64,000 bases of DNA from Diphasiastrum complanatum (Eukaryota > Streptophyta > Lycopodiopsida > Lycopodiales > Lycopodiaceae): positions 46,672,338 to 46,736,337 of the forward strand of contig CM055093.1 of NCBI GenBank assembly GCA_029204225.1. Reading direction: 5' to 3'. The translations under genes and the position numbers were made by a program. The notes under the pieces were generated by a model. It searched no databases, was not told the DNA's origin, and saw only the letters and a program-made list of their open reading frames with translations. Shown in pieces: positions 12,080 through 24,172 of the stretch (position 1 is the first letter of the stretch; each line of letters begins with the position of its first letter).

Positions 12080-14975
12080 AGATGAAGGAGAATCAAATGG
12101 CAACCACGAGAAGGCCCTTTTATAAAGGAAAAAAAGAAGAAAAAAAACAAATCCAAGATTGATCAGACTCAAATGAATTCTTCAACAAAGCGTAATAACA
12201 ACGAGGATACTTCTACCTGTGATCATTGCACAAGTCGGGGCATACAACAAACAGATGCTGGTTTAATCTGATTATACCTTGCACTCACTACATACGATTG
12301 CTAGCATAATCCCAAAGGAAAGCATAAAGGAGAAAAGACAAATGTGGCAGAATCATCTAAAGGTGGTGACAATAACGACAATGCATTCACAATTATCGAT
12401 GAAAAGTGCAAGATTATGATATAGTGATTGATTTGGGAGCCACATCTCATATCACCTAAAACAAGAATGTTTGATGAACTGCAAGGCACTGGACAACACA
12501 AGAACAATGATACTGGGGGATGGAAGCAAACACGATGTCGAAGGCATGAGAACTCTTCACCTCCATACACTGTCGAGACATGCAGAACTACAATGAGCGC
12601 TCTATGTACCCACATTAAGGAGAGATCTACTCTTTGTGTCCAAGATAGCAGATCTTGGAATGCAAGTCTTATTTGATGGGAATGCATGCCAAATGATCGA
12701 GCACAGATCAAATAAGTTGCTGACTATCGGATCAAGACAAGATAATTTAAATCAAGCAAAAATCATCAGCAGCTACGATAGCATACTAAATGCATCCAAA
12801 AATGAAAATAATCTTCGACATAAATGCATGTATCATCTATGACATGAGCAAGAAAGAACTTGTGAATGGTCTTAAAGTGACAAGTCCAAAACTAGATTTC
12901 TGTTAAGCTTGTCAGAAAGGTAAAAAGCATCAAACTCCATTCGTGCACGAAGGAAGGGGAGCTAAGGACATCCTAGAATTGGTTCATTCAGATGTTTGAA
13001 GACCCATGAAGGTCGACTCCCTTTCTGGATCGAGATACTTTCTCACATTCATAGATGATTTCAGTAGGATGACTACTATATACTATTTGAAGAAGAAGTC
13101 CGAAGTGTTTGATGCATTCAAAAAATTTGTAGCATTTGCAGAATGACGCACCTCCAAGAAATTGTAGATCCTCAGGTCCGACAATGGAAGCGAATATTCG
13201 AGTAAAGAATTTTTGAGGAAACTCATGGAGAGACACATCTTCTCTCTTCTCTATCTCATTTCATGCTTATACATGGTTCTCTTGGGCTCTACTATCTATC
13301 GAACATCAATTTACGCCTGCATATACAGCGCAATACAATGGTGTAGCAGAAAGACGAAACAGAACCCTTGTCGAAGGAGCAGAGTGCATGATGGCTCAAG
13401 CACAATTGCCAAGTTAGTTTTAGGCTGAAGCAATCGCAACTACAGTTCATCTACAAAATTGATCGATAATGACAACAGTGGAGAACAAGACGTCGTACGA
13501 AATGTGGACATGTGAGAAGCCCAATCTATCGTATGTATGAGTGTTCGGATATGCACTACATGCACATACCACCAAAGGAAAAAAGAAGTGCTAGACAAAA
13601 AGTCGGTACAGATTGTGATTGTCAGATATTTGAACGGCTCACAGATCTATTGACTCTACAATCCAAACTCAAAGAAGGTAGTGATGAGCAGAGATGTGAA
13701 GCTCAAAGAATCAACATTTCCAAGAGTAGAAGAATCAACTGATCTTGAAGTCTTCACAGAATTGCCAATTGAAGAGGGAATTCAAGGCCAAACGTCGAAT
13801 CAGAATGTCAAACCAAAGACTCCAAAATAGGAGACAAAAGATTAGCCTATCGGAGAATTCGAAGAACAAATGCACCAGCAACCACAAATCCAACTAAGAA
13901 GGCCAACAAGAATTCAAAGACCCCCCCCCCCCCCCCCCCCCCCGACAGATTCATCGATAACCTCCAGTCGGGTGAAGTTAAAAATTTCAAATTTTGTGGT
14001 TTCATCGAGGAACCAACAACATATCTGGAAGCAATCCAGAATCTTAAGAGCAAATTTTGGAAGCAAGCCATGTCAAAAGATATCGAATCAATGAAGCAAA
14101 ATATGGCATGGACACTCGAACCACTACCCAAAGGAAAGAAGAAAGTAGACTACAAATGGGTATATAATAAAAAGCTAAGATCAGATGCCAATATTGAAAG
14201 ATACACAGCTTGACTTGTTGCAAAAGGCTACACTCAAAGGTATGGTGTCGACTACTTCAATACATACTCCCCGATGGTCAAGATGTCGAGCATCTGATTA
14301 CTCCTTATTTATGCTACAGAATATGATTTGGAATTACGTCAAATAGACGTCAAAACAGCCTTCCTCCACGGAGACTTAGATGAAGAAACTTTCATGAAGC
14401 AGCCTGAAGGTTATGAAGACCCGAATAATCGAGATTATGCATGTCGGTTACATAGGTGTATCTACGGTCTGAAGCAAGTCTCACGAGCCTGGTATAAGAA
14501 GTTCGATAGTCTTCTGAAGTCTCTAGACTTATGTCCGACACAACCCAACTACAATGTTATATTAAAAGGATAGAAGGAAAGTTCATGAGTTTGACAATAT
14601 TTGTGGACAATTCTTTGATGATAGGAAACTGTCGACGTAAGTAATCAGTGACAGGAAGATTCAAATAACTACAAATTACGAAATCACAAATCTAGGATAA
14701 GCAACAAAATGTTTGGAGATGCATATCAAAAGAGGTAGAAAGAGAAGAATCATGCATCGAAACCAGTCCGAATATGTTGAGAAGGTGTTGAAGCAATATG
14801 GGATGATCGATTTCAAAGAGAAGCCAGGGCCGAGCCAGATTGTCGAAGCAGGATTGCCCAAGCACGGATGAGGAAAGACATAAGATGCAAAGGATCCCAT
14901 ATCAAAATCTAATTGGAAGTCTAATGTACCTTGCAATTTGTGTAGAAATTACAGATCCAAAACATATCAAATAGA
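12080..14975 (+). pseudogene. Ty1/copia gag-pol remnant (element A)
   Basis: The domains appear in copia order but in shifting frames with many stops. Gag is reduced to a lysine-rich piece (12090-12360). The protease is IVIDLGATSHIT at 12421-12456, with D-L-G in place of the usual D-S-G. The pre-integrase finger is ACQKGKKH near 12910. The integrase core has YFLTFIDDFSRMTT near 13040, SDNGSEYS near 13180 and YNGVAERRNRTL near 13335. RT has YKWVYNKKLRSDANIERY near 14150, the D-box IDVKTAFLHGD near 14340, YGLKQVSRAWYKK near 14465, and IPYQNLIGSLMYLAI near 14900. The VDD box near 14590 survives only as FVDN. RNase H and the 3' LTR are missing. This is a dead, old element. Confidence 0.85.
13921..13943. 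repeat. Poly-C run (23 C)
   Basis: A homopolymer of 23 C lies inside the copia A pol remnant. The true length is likely uncertain in any assembly. Confidence 0.9.
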
Positions 14976-15577
14976 TCAACAAGATCTTGACCAAATTTGG
15001 ATGCACATCTAGTTTTATCTACAAGATAGAAATCATCAATTTTAGTATGCTAGAATTGCATAAATCACTAAAATTTGATCATAAGCATAAAAATGCAGCA
15101 TGGTATTGTCCTCATCCATACAACAATAGTAAGGTATTGTCCTTCACACGTGTGGAATTTAGATCTATCATAAAATCAATATTCTACACATAGAAACTCA
15201 AGATATCAAGAGAGAGACACATGAGATGGACATAGAAAAACAAGAGATGAATTCTCCACAAAGAAAGAGACTTTGATGATTATTTTTCCATGAAGGTACA
15301 ACTATATATATCTTCCAAAATATCATTTGGCCACTTGCCCTGAATGGTAATTTCTTGGTAACTCATCAAATGACCCTGAAATTCTAGTCTAGATGCAATG
15401 TATGAAAATTAGCCAATTAGAATGGGTCCAAATCTGACCTCATCCACTTATCTACTTGCCAGAAATAGTACAAACACTATTTAGGCCTTTATTGACAAAT
15501 ATGAGCCTATCTCTAAGTTGAGATCTCATTTTCGCCTCTAAAATGCCAATAAACCAACAAAACTGGTTGACAATTTT
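14976..15577. other. Spacer, possibly LTR of the next fragment
   Basis: No coding sequence was recognised. The element to the right ends with a purine tract, GAAGAGGGAG on the minus strand at about 15582-15591, followed by a TGTAAAAAATTG-type start. A TATATATAG-like box (minus) lies near 15300-15310. An LTR of roughly 400 bp on the minus strand is plausible but its far end is unclear. Confidence 0.3.
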
Positions 15578-16771
15578 TTACACTCCCTCTTCAACTAGTT
15601 TTAGCATAGATTTAACCACACTACTTTGATCCAACTCAAGAATGATCTCCATCCTAAGTATAGACTTCCTTTCTATGGTTTTATAGTAACTTTCATAATT
15701 GATATAGAGAATAGTGTCCACATTGGATGCTTCACTATTTCTTACATCAATTTTACACATCAAGATGTAACTAGAACATGAAGAACCAAATACAATGTAA
15801 AAGCAATGATTCCTCCATGCTTCCAAATTTGAACTCTCTGGAAAATAACAGAAACCAAACAATAAATGTGAGCAATCAACCAATGCTTGCATGTCTCCTC
15901 CATCTTTGTCCTTTCTTGATATGTCTTCACCATGAAAATCCATGAATTAGCCTCCATCTCCATCTTGCCATAAGACATCATCATCACTTGATGAATTGAC
16001 CATGAATGAGTGACATAATGAGCCTCCATTAGCTTCATTTCCATCAACAAAACCAGCCAAGAATTCTAGTACAATTCCAACATCAATATGATGCATAACA
16101 ATGTGACTAGTTTTACCATATCTTGGCAATTTGCACACATTCACATGAAATTGCTCAAACATGAATAGAACAAGTAAAGTAAACTTGAACAACACTTCCT
16201 TGATGCTCCCTTTAACCTACTTGAGTCTTCAATAACCTGAAAAAACAGATCCAGAGTATCTTTGCCAATTGACTTCCCTTTGATGCTCTTGACTAGCTCC
16301 AATTTGCCACCTTTCCTTTTGTGTAGTTGAAGCCCTTTGAGATCAACCTCTTGATCTTCCACTTGACATCAAAGCCACTGAACAAAAAACAAATCCAGAT
16401 CCATCACTTGCATCCATTCCATGAAAACCACCATCCACTTGCATAGCATCATCTACACAAGAAGATTCATCAAAAGAGGTTAGGAAAGCAAAGTTTGTAC
16501 CACCAAAAACTTGCTTACCTTTTTCATCATAAGTGAGTCTCAAAGATTGTTGCCTTTGCCTTGATGTCCTCCTTTTCTTTTGATTTGAAGTAGGCTCTTC
16601 AATATCAGCATCCAAAGTATCATCAACAATGTCATCATCAAGAATGTTAGATCCAACGTCCACACCACCACTTGAAGACACTTTTTGAAAGTTTCCCTCA
16701 TAAAAAATGACATCTCTTCCAATGACCACTTTCTTAGTTGAAGGAATAAAAACTTTGTAAGCCTTGCTCAC
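15578..16771 (-). pseudogene. Copia fragment: integrase C-terminal region and 3' end
   Basis: The minus strand opens with SKAYKVFIPSTKKVVIGRDV followed by a serine and acid-rich linker and RRTSRQRQQSLRLTYD. This is the typical copia segment between integrase and RT. After a stop at about 16343 no RT is seen. Instead there are several unassigned frames, the last ending KLVEEGV just before a purine tract. Because an RT/RNase H fragment of another copia lies directly upstream (16790-17460), this piece comes from a different copy or a rearranged one. Function is lost. Confidence 0.55.
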
Positions 16772-16789
16772 CTCACTAAAACCAACGAT

Positions 16790-17674
16790 TCAGTAGAAGA
16801 TAGAGCAATCGAAGTTTTTTTGCGACTGTTCCATGAAATAGGGACATCGTTGAGGAAGAATGTAAATCTAGAAGTGGATTTACGAGTGTCTAATTCTCTT
16901 GCCCAACTTGCATCTGAATAACTACTGAGAATATTGATTTTGTCATTATCGACTGCTCCATACTAAATGCAAAAGTCCATAGTAGCTCGAATTTATCTCA
17001 AAACTTTGATAAGGGCCTTCCAATGTGTAATACCAGAATTAGTCATAAATTGACTTAAGAAACTAACTGCAAAAGCTATGTCTGGTCTGGTATAGATCAT
17101 CGTGTACATAAGAGATTTCATTATCATATGATAAGGATACTCACACATTTGCTCCTTCTCTTCAATCCTCTAAGCACATTAGCCCTTCGACATCTTGAGT
17201 CCTGGGTCCATCGGTGAGTGTTCTAATTTGCAATTCATCATATTTTATCTGATTAAGACATTGTGAATGTATCTTTGTTGAGTAATGTAAATCAAGTTCT
17301 ATTTTTTGTCTCTTTGAATTTGAATACCTAGACAGTCATGAGCTTCACCCAGATCGATCATGTCAAACTCAGAAGATAGCATTGATTTGGCTTCTTTTAT
17401 TAGATCGATATTGTTGCTGAAAAGTAATGTGTTGTCCACATACAAAGTGATGATAATAAAAGAATACTACACTGACTTGAAGTAGACATTAGAATCTGAA
17501 GTGCTTGGTCTATCAAGTCTAGTTCTTAATAAGAAATGAATACTCTTAATCCATAGCTTCCTTCTAGAGATCGGAATCGGGCTGACAGAGTGCCTCTTCG
17601 ACAATAGTCAGTTTTTGAACAAGGTAAGCTGCAGACTTGTCGATATACCTTATAAGTGGTCTGTGTTCTGTTGT
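16790..17674 (-). pseudogene. Copia element B, RT and RNase H part
   Basis: On the minus strand I read TIVEEALCQPDSDL-stop-KEAMD, the start of copia RT, with TAG in the tryptophan position near 17562. After an internal deletion that removes most of the RT core come LYVDNTLLFSNNIDLIKEA (VDD box with N for the second D), GEAHDCLGIQIQRDK, MYTMIYTRPDIAFAVSFLSQ and the RNase H start DASWARELDTRKSTS. The upstream half of the same element lies at 24173-25600. The two halves are separated by a 6.5-kb insertion flanked by the 5-bp duplication GTTGT. Dead copy. Confidence 0.75.
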
Positions 17675-18136
17675 TGTTGTGGGTATTTCCTGCACAATAA
17701 TGAACAAGTGGGTCCCACCACTTGAAATACTGTTGGCCAAGCCATAGTGGGCCCCGCCATAGTGCAGTGTACAGTTAGAATAATAAGTGTGAGGGCACTG
17801 GTGTCCTGCGTGTGTAAGCCCAACCCAATGAGCACGCAAAAATGGTTAGGTAGAACTTGAATAAAAGACTTGGGGCCTTAGTTAGAATAAATTAATTAAA
17901 AAGCCCAAAGTCAAGTTCATAAGGTTCTAAGTTAGAAGAGAATCTCTCAAACTCACATGAATCATGTGAGTTTGGCCCTTTTCCTAATGAACCATTAGAT
18001 TGAAGTTCAATTAGTTTGAAGGGCTAGGATGACATTGTAAATAAGTCAATGAGAGTCAAGATGGCTCTCTCTCCTCAACTATATAAGGAGGCCATTTCCC
18101 ATTGTACATATCTTCTATTCTTCTCAATAAAGCTCT

Positions 18137-18167
<31 letters not shown>

Positions 18168-18380
18168 CAAGGTTGATTGGTGCATAGCTATGGGTAGGCG
18201 CTCGAGCCCCTATAGCCCCAACCATCCTTGGTGAACTCTCTTCTCCCTTTCTCTCTCTATCTCTCTACTCTCTCTCTCTCTCATCACTCCTTTCTCTCTA
18301 TCTCCCTTCTCTCTCTCTTGCTATGCAGGTGTGCACGGGCGGCTCCAAGTGAACGGACCCCTATACTACGACGGACTACA
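17675..18380 (+). repeat. Extra LTR, plus orientation
   Basis: It starts TGTTGTGGGTATTTCC and ends GGACTACA, 706 bp. It contains a TATATAAGG box near 18080, an AATAAAG signal near 18127, a CT microsatellite, and GCTATGCAGGTGTGCACGGG near the 3' end. The bases that follow, ATTGGCACC, match the start of an Asp-tRNA-type primer site, but the rest of that site is absent. Confidence 0.75.
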
Positions 18381-18387
18381 ATTGGCA

Positions 18388-18565
18388 CCCGTGCACACCT
18401 GCATAGCAAGAGAGAGAGGAGGGAGATAGAGAGGAGGGAGTGATGAGAGAGAGGAGAGAGGAGAGAGAGTAGAGAGATAGAGAGAGAAAGAGAGAAGAGA
18501 GTTCACCAAGGATGGTTGGGGCTATAGGGGCTCGAGCGCCTACCCATAGCTATGCACCAATCAAC

Positions 18566-18624
<59 letters not shown>

Positions 18625-19082
18625 TATTGAGAAGAATAGAAGATATGTACAATGGGAAATGGCCTCCTTATATAGTTGAGGAGAGAGGGCCATCTTGGCT
18701 CTCATTGGCCTATTTACAATGGCATCCTAGCCCTTCAAACTAATTGAACTTCAATCTAATAATTCATTAGGAAAAGGGCCAAACTCACATGATTCATGTG
18801 AGTTTGAGAGATTCCCTTCTAACTTAGAACCTTATGAACTTGACTTTGGGCTTTTTAATTCATTTATTCTAAGTAAGGCCCCAAGTCTTTTATTCAAGTT
18901 CTACCTAACCATTTTGCGTGCTCATTGGGTTGGGCTTACACACGCAGGACGCCAGTTCCCTCACACTTATTATTCTAACTATACACTGCACTGTGGCGGG
19001 GCCCACTAGGTAAGGCTTGGCCAACAATATTTCAAGTGGTGGGACCCACTTGTTCACTATTGTGTAGGAAATACCCACAGCA
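18388..19082 (-). repeat. 3' LTR of the gag-only element, minus orientation
   Basis: This is an inverted copy of 17675-18380 lacking the last 41 bp of the LTR. It joins the plus copy head to head through CCCGTGCACACCTGC, forming a palindrome of about 0.7 kb per arm. It includes a (GA)n tract at 18570-18620. Confidence 0.75.
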
Positions 19083-20645
19083 GGGTCCACGGCCCAAAGT
19101 AGTGCCGGTCCCTCGGCACTAGGCTGCAATTGTCGTGAAGGGGCGCTGTTGTCGGTTCTTTTATTGCTGGGACATGGGTGCTTCAGGAAAAGCGTGAATA
19201 ACCATTTCGAATAGCCTTGTTCATTGGCAATTGGGTAGTCGAGGTATGCCATCTGAGGATCCCAAGATAAATCTTGCTGATATAATGGATCCTCATAGAT
19301 CCGCATAACTGGTCCCAATGTCATGGACTCCCCCAAATCATAATGTGGATATGACGTGTTTGCTTGATGCTCTTGTCTGTCCAGGTATTCGAAGTATGCA
19401 TCAGCCTGACGACTTTCCTCAACAGTCAATATCATATATTTAGGAGAAGGCTTTATCATTATAGGTTCTGGTTCTTGTTGTGCAATTGGCCATTTTGGGC
19501 TTGGATTCCCTGGATTTGGCCGTCTAAGCAATGTGATGTCCTGATGTAGCTTTGTGGTGGCCAGATGTTGAGTGGAACATTCCGATTGTGGTTGGATCTT
19601 GCTTATGATTGGCGTTGAAATCAGAGGACAATCTCCCACCTTCATGGTCATACATAGGTTGCCGATTCAAGCAGGTAGGAGTCATAACTGCTTTTCTTGG
19701 ATCTCTTAGTGGACAATCACGACATGGGTGATTGATGCTGCATTGCTCACACCAAGTATAGAAGGAGGACAGATCATTTCGGTGTGGACATTCTGATCTA
19801 CGATGTTTACCTCCACATCCGAAACACTGTATCGTGTGTAAAATTTTGTCACCTCTCAATCGATGTGCGTACACCGGTATCAGGTCTCCTTTGATCCCTT
19901 CCACGAAATATAGTGGTGAACCAGTTTGAACTTCCCCTGCCTGGGATGGTCCGCTCGCTGATATAACCAATACTTCCACCAAACCTTGCCTAGCCACTAG
20001 AGAAGATTCTGAAAGGCCTGAGACCGATCCATTTTCTTTGGAGGAGCGATCTGATGGCAAGCTAGATGGCATAGATGAGGATTCTGTTGATTGATTTTCA
20101 CTCTCCAAAATTCCCTTATTGGATTGATTTCGTAATCTCGAATTTCAAACTGGACATTGAGGTGTTGGATGTTTTCCAAAACAATAATGGCGTTGGTCCA
20201 CTGGTCGGATCTTCCGATTGGCAATTTGTGGTTCTGGGAGGTAATCAGATTGATTGCACATCTCATCAGTGTCACTGACAACTTGCATCCGATCGTCCGT
20301 GTTGCTAGTACTTTGGCTAGCGTTGTCTGTGGCATCTTGTGGATTAGATGCTCTATCATCCCTGATTGTTTGAATGTTGGATATGGGCTGTGATGGTGTG
20401 TGCGAGATCTGTGCTTCTGCAATAGCGGCTGCCTTACAGAGTTCGTTTGGACTGGTATATGATGTATAGGGTGACATACCAATCTTGATCTCGTGTGGTA
20501 ATCCGACATAGAAAAATGCCATTTTGTGGTGACTAGGAAGACCAGAATTCCAATCTCCCGCCATCTTGGCAAATCGTGCAGTGTAGCCCTTGAGAGTTTC
20601 TCCGAAAAGCATCGATATTTGGGCAAGCTGCTCATAAATTGCCAT
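19083..20645 (-). pseudogene. Gag-like polyprotein of the gag-only element
   Basis: The minus-strand frame starts MAIYEQLAQISMLFGETL at 20645 and resembles the C-terminal half of a retrotransposon Gag capsid (KMAGDWNSGLP, FYVGLPHEIKIGM). A knuckle-like CFGKHPTPQC follows, then a TGA near 20144. The same frame continues to a second finger CFGCGGKHRRSEC near 19815 and a cysteine-rich CEQCSINHPCRDC near 19735. A frameshift near 19600 leads to a proline- and acid-rich tail ending near the LTR. Gag proteins bind and package the element RNA. No enzymatic domain follows, so replication would need another element's pol. The roughly 2.5-kb distance from primer site to gag is unusually long. Confidence 0.65.
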
Positions 20646-21000
20646 GGCCTACTGTGTGCAAGATGAAAATGCTTTGGATGGTGTGGTGATGGACGAGAGA
20701 GAGATTAGGAGATGCAATTTTTGAAATGTATATGAGGGAATTGATGATGAGGAGATGGAAGAAGAAAAGAATAAGTAGAAATATTCCTCAGTCTAGAACA
20801 TTCACGGTTTGGGCAAGGGTAGATTTTATAAATAAATTCAATTATGCCCTTCCAACGAAAGTCTTATGACGAGGGATGATTATTGGAAAAGTACTTATGT
20901 AGGTATATTTGGCAAAGGGTTAGTTTTGCTTCAAAAAACTACTTTTCAGCACCTCTCCGCAAGTTTATAGAAGGATTTTTCAATACCAATTATAACTCGT

Positions 21001-21180
21001 TTTAGCCTTGGCAGTCTTGGGAGGAGTCTATCAAAGATAAAGTCACTCACCAACGAGGCTTGGGCTAAAAATTATTATAATGTTTTTTATAGAAAAGGGC
21101 CTTCGACAGTCGTGGGAGGAGCTATCAGAGATAGGGTCACTTCCCAACGAGGCTAATGGCCCAATTCATATTTTTATTTT
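21001..21180. repeat. Two tandem copies, about 100 bp each
   Basis: GGGAGGAG followed by CTATCAAAGATAAAGTCACT and CCAACGAGGCT recurs as CTATCAGAGATAGGGTCACT and CCAACGAGGCT. The units lie in the leader of the gag-only element. Confidence 0.7.
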
Positions 21181-21200
21181 TATTTTTATAGAAAAATAAA

Positions 21201-21510
21201 CCCTTGCAGATTTCTCCGTGTCCTGGTCTTAGTGAGACTAAGATGGAACTTCAGAGGCCTCTACAAAAGTTTGTTGGTTTTTTTTTTTTTTGACAGCAAA
21301 CTCTTGCAGATTTCTCTGTGTCCTAGTCTTAGTGAGACTAAGATAGAACTTCAGAGGCCTTTACAAAAGTTTGTTATTTATTTATTATTTTTTTGTTTTT
21401 TGATTGACAACAGACCCTTGCAGATTTCTCTGTGTCCTGGTCTTAGTGAGACTAAGATTTCTTAGTGTCCTGGCCTTTACAAAAGTTTGTTATTTATTTA
21501 TTTTTTTTTT
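21201..21510. repeat. Three tandem copies of a hairpin-bearing unit
   Basis: The units start at 21201, 21301 and 21415. Each has CTTGCAGATTTCTC, GTGTCCTGGTCTTAGTGAG, the small palindrome CTTAGTGAGACTAAG and ACAAAAGTTTGTT, followed by a variable T-rich tail. The third copy is shortened. Confidence 0.85.
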
Positions 21511-21669
21511 TTAAAAGAAGAGACTACAGTACAAAAAACAACGAGGGTAACTAGATCGTCAAAAGTTAAGGTTTAAAAAACATAGCAGATGAAATGAAAT
21601 GAAAAACACAACTCCGAAAAAGGTCTCAAAGATAACGTAAAAGGAGAAGGAAAATAATAAAATTATTAA

Positions 21670-22960
21670 AAAAAATTAAGAGACGAGAAGAAGAGAAGGA
21701 ATGGTATACGCAGGAGTATGAAAAACGCAGTTTGGGATGCCGGTTCTCTGGAGTGCGATAGTGAGAAAAAGGAGAAGTGGACGGAGCAGCGAACAGAGGG
21801 GAAAGGAGCGGGAGCGAAGCAGGCAGCCGAGGAGCAGGGACGCAGCAGACGAGCAGGGAGGTGAAGCGAGGTAGAAGCGGACAAGAGCATAAGGAAGGAG
21901 CAACAAGCGAGTAGGGAGGAGAAAGGGAAGTGGAGGAGCGAGAGCAACAGGTGAGTGAGGAGAGAACGAGAGTGAAGGGGCGGGTGAGCAGCAAGGAGGT
22001 GAGCGGAGGAGCAGGGGAAGGGATCGGAGCAGCAGGGAGGCTAAAAATCTCAACAGGAACAAGGGGTGGTGAAGGGAGCGGGCAGGGGGAGGGATCGGAG
22101 GAGAGCGAAAGGGAACGAAGGAGTAGGGAGGAGCAGGACGAGCCGGGAGGGTGCGAGAAGGGGGGAGGGGAAAGCAGTAGCGAGGGAGGGAGTAGAGCAG
22201 GAAGGGAAGGAGCAGCAGACGAGAGAGAAAGCGGCGGAGCAGAAGGAGGGAGCGGAGTAGCAGACAGGAGCAGAGGTGGAGCAAGCAGGGATGAGCTGCG
22301 ATGAAGGAGGGGGAGCGAGCAGGGACGAACAACGGGGAAGGGGAAGGAGCGGAGGAGCAGGGAGGGAGAAAGGGGAGGGGGAAACAGCAAGCAGGGGGGA
22401 AGCGGAGGAGAGAGAGGAGCGGATCAGCAGAGAGAGAGGAAGGGAGCGAGAGAGAGTAGGGGAGGGGGGTGAAGCGAGCAGGGGGAAAGCGGAGGAGAGA
22501 GGGGAGCTGGCAGGTGCTGAGAAGGAGCAAGGGAAGGGATCGGAGAGAGCGAAGGATTAGGGATGAGCAGGGAAGGAGCGGAGCTGTGGGAGGGAGCAGC
22601 AGCGTGCAGCAGAGGGGAGAGGGGATCGAACGAGAAGAAGGTGGGGTGAAGGGAGGTGGAGTGAGCAGCGTACAACAACGAGGGAGGAGGGGATCGAGCG
22701 AGAAGGAGGTGGGGTGAAGGGAGGTGGAGCAAGTAGCGTGCAACAAACGAGGGGGGAAGCGAATAGGGAGAAGGAAGAAGGGAGGGAGGTGAAGGGGGAA
22801 GTGAGGAGGAAGGTAGCGAGGGGAGCGAGAGATGAAGGGGGACAGCGAGGAGAAAGGTAGCGAGGGGGGGGGAGGACAGTGAGGAAGATGGAAGGATGGG
22901 AGGGAACGAGACAGGGAGTGTGAAGGGGTGGTGAAGGGAGGGGAAGCAAAGAGAGAGATT
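21670..22960. repeat. 1.3-kb purine-rich (plus) / pyrimidine-rich (minus) tract
   Basis: The plus strand is almost entirely A and G with short GGGAGCGGAGGAGCAGGGA-like units, so the element's own sense strand (minus) is C/T-rich. Because stop codons all need purines, long open frames exist on the minus strand in all phases (up to 356 codons of S, L, P, R). I read these as compositional artefacts. No single fixed repeat period is clean. Confidence 0.8.
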
Positions 22961-23209
22961 TTTTTTTTTTAAGAGGAGGGTTGATCCATATCAAAACTGA
23001 GATTACGGCAATAAAAAACACTGAGCAATTTGAAAAAATCTGACACAATATATAGCTTAAAAAAAAAAACAAAATTAATCCCTTGAGGGCTTGGGTTATT
23101 TGTAATGGACTTGGAAGATTCCGAAGAATGGGAAAAAAGAGGAGGTGAGGGGAGGAAGTAGAGAAGAGTGGAAAAAGAAAAGCAGCTATGCGGTGAGCAA
23201 TGTTGGCGC

Positions 23210-23227
23210 TCCCCGGCAACGGCCCCT
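23210..23227 (-). promoter_or_regulatory. Primer-binding site, Asp-tRNA type
   Basis: On the minus strand, directly inside the LTR, GCCGTTGCCGGGGA matches the plant gypsy site TGGCGCCGTTGCCGGGGA. The first bases are mutated. The start of the same site, TTGGCACC, is better preserved after the extra LTR at 18382. Confidence 0.7.
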
Positions 23228-23229
23228 AT

Positions 23230-24172
<943 letters not shown>

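Noticed and set aside
12301-12711. Minus ORF of 136 codons
   Set aside because: It is antisense to the recognisable copia protease region on the plus strand.
13870-14094. Plus ORF containing a polyproline run
   Set aside because: The run comes from a 23-C homopolymer inside a copia pol remnant in a different frame.
21626-23219. Very long minus-strand ORFs (up to 356 codons) rich in S, L, P and R
   Set aside because: They lie in a pyrimidine-only strand where stops cannot occur, are open in several frames at once and have no domain character.
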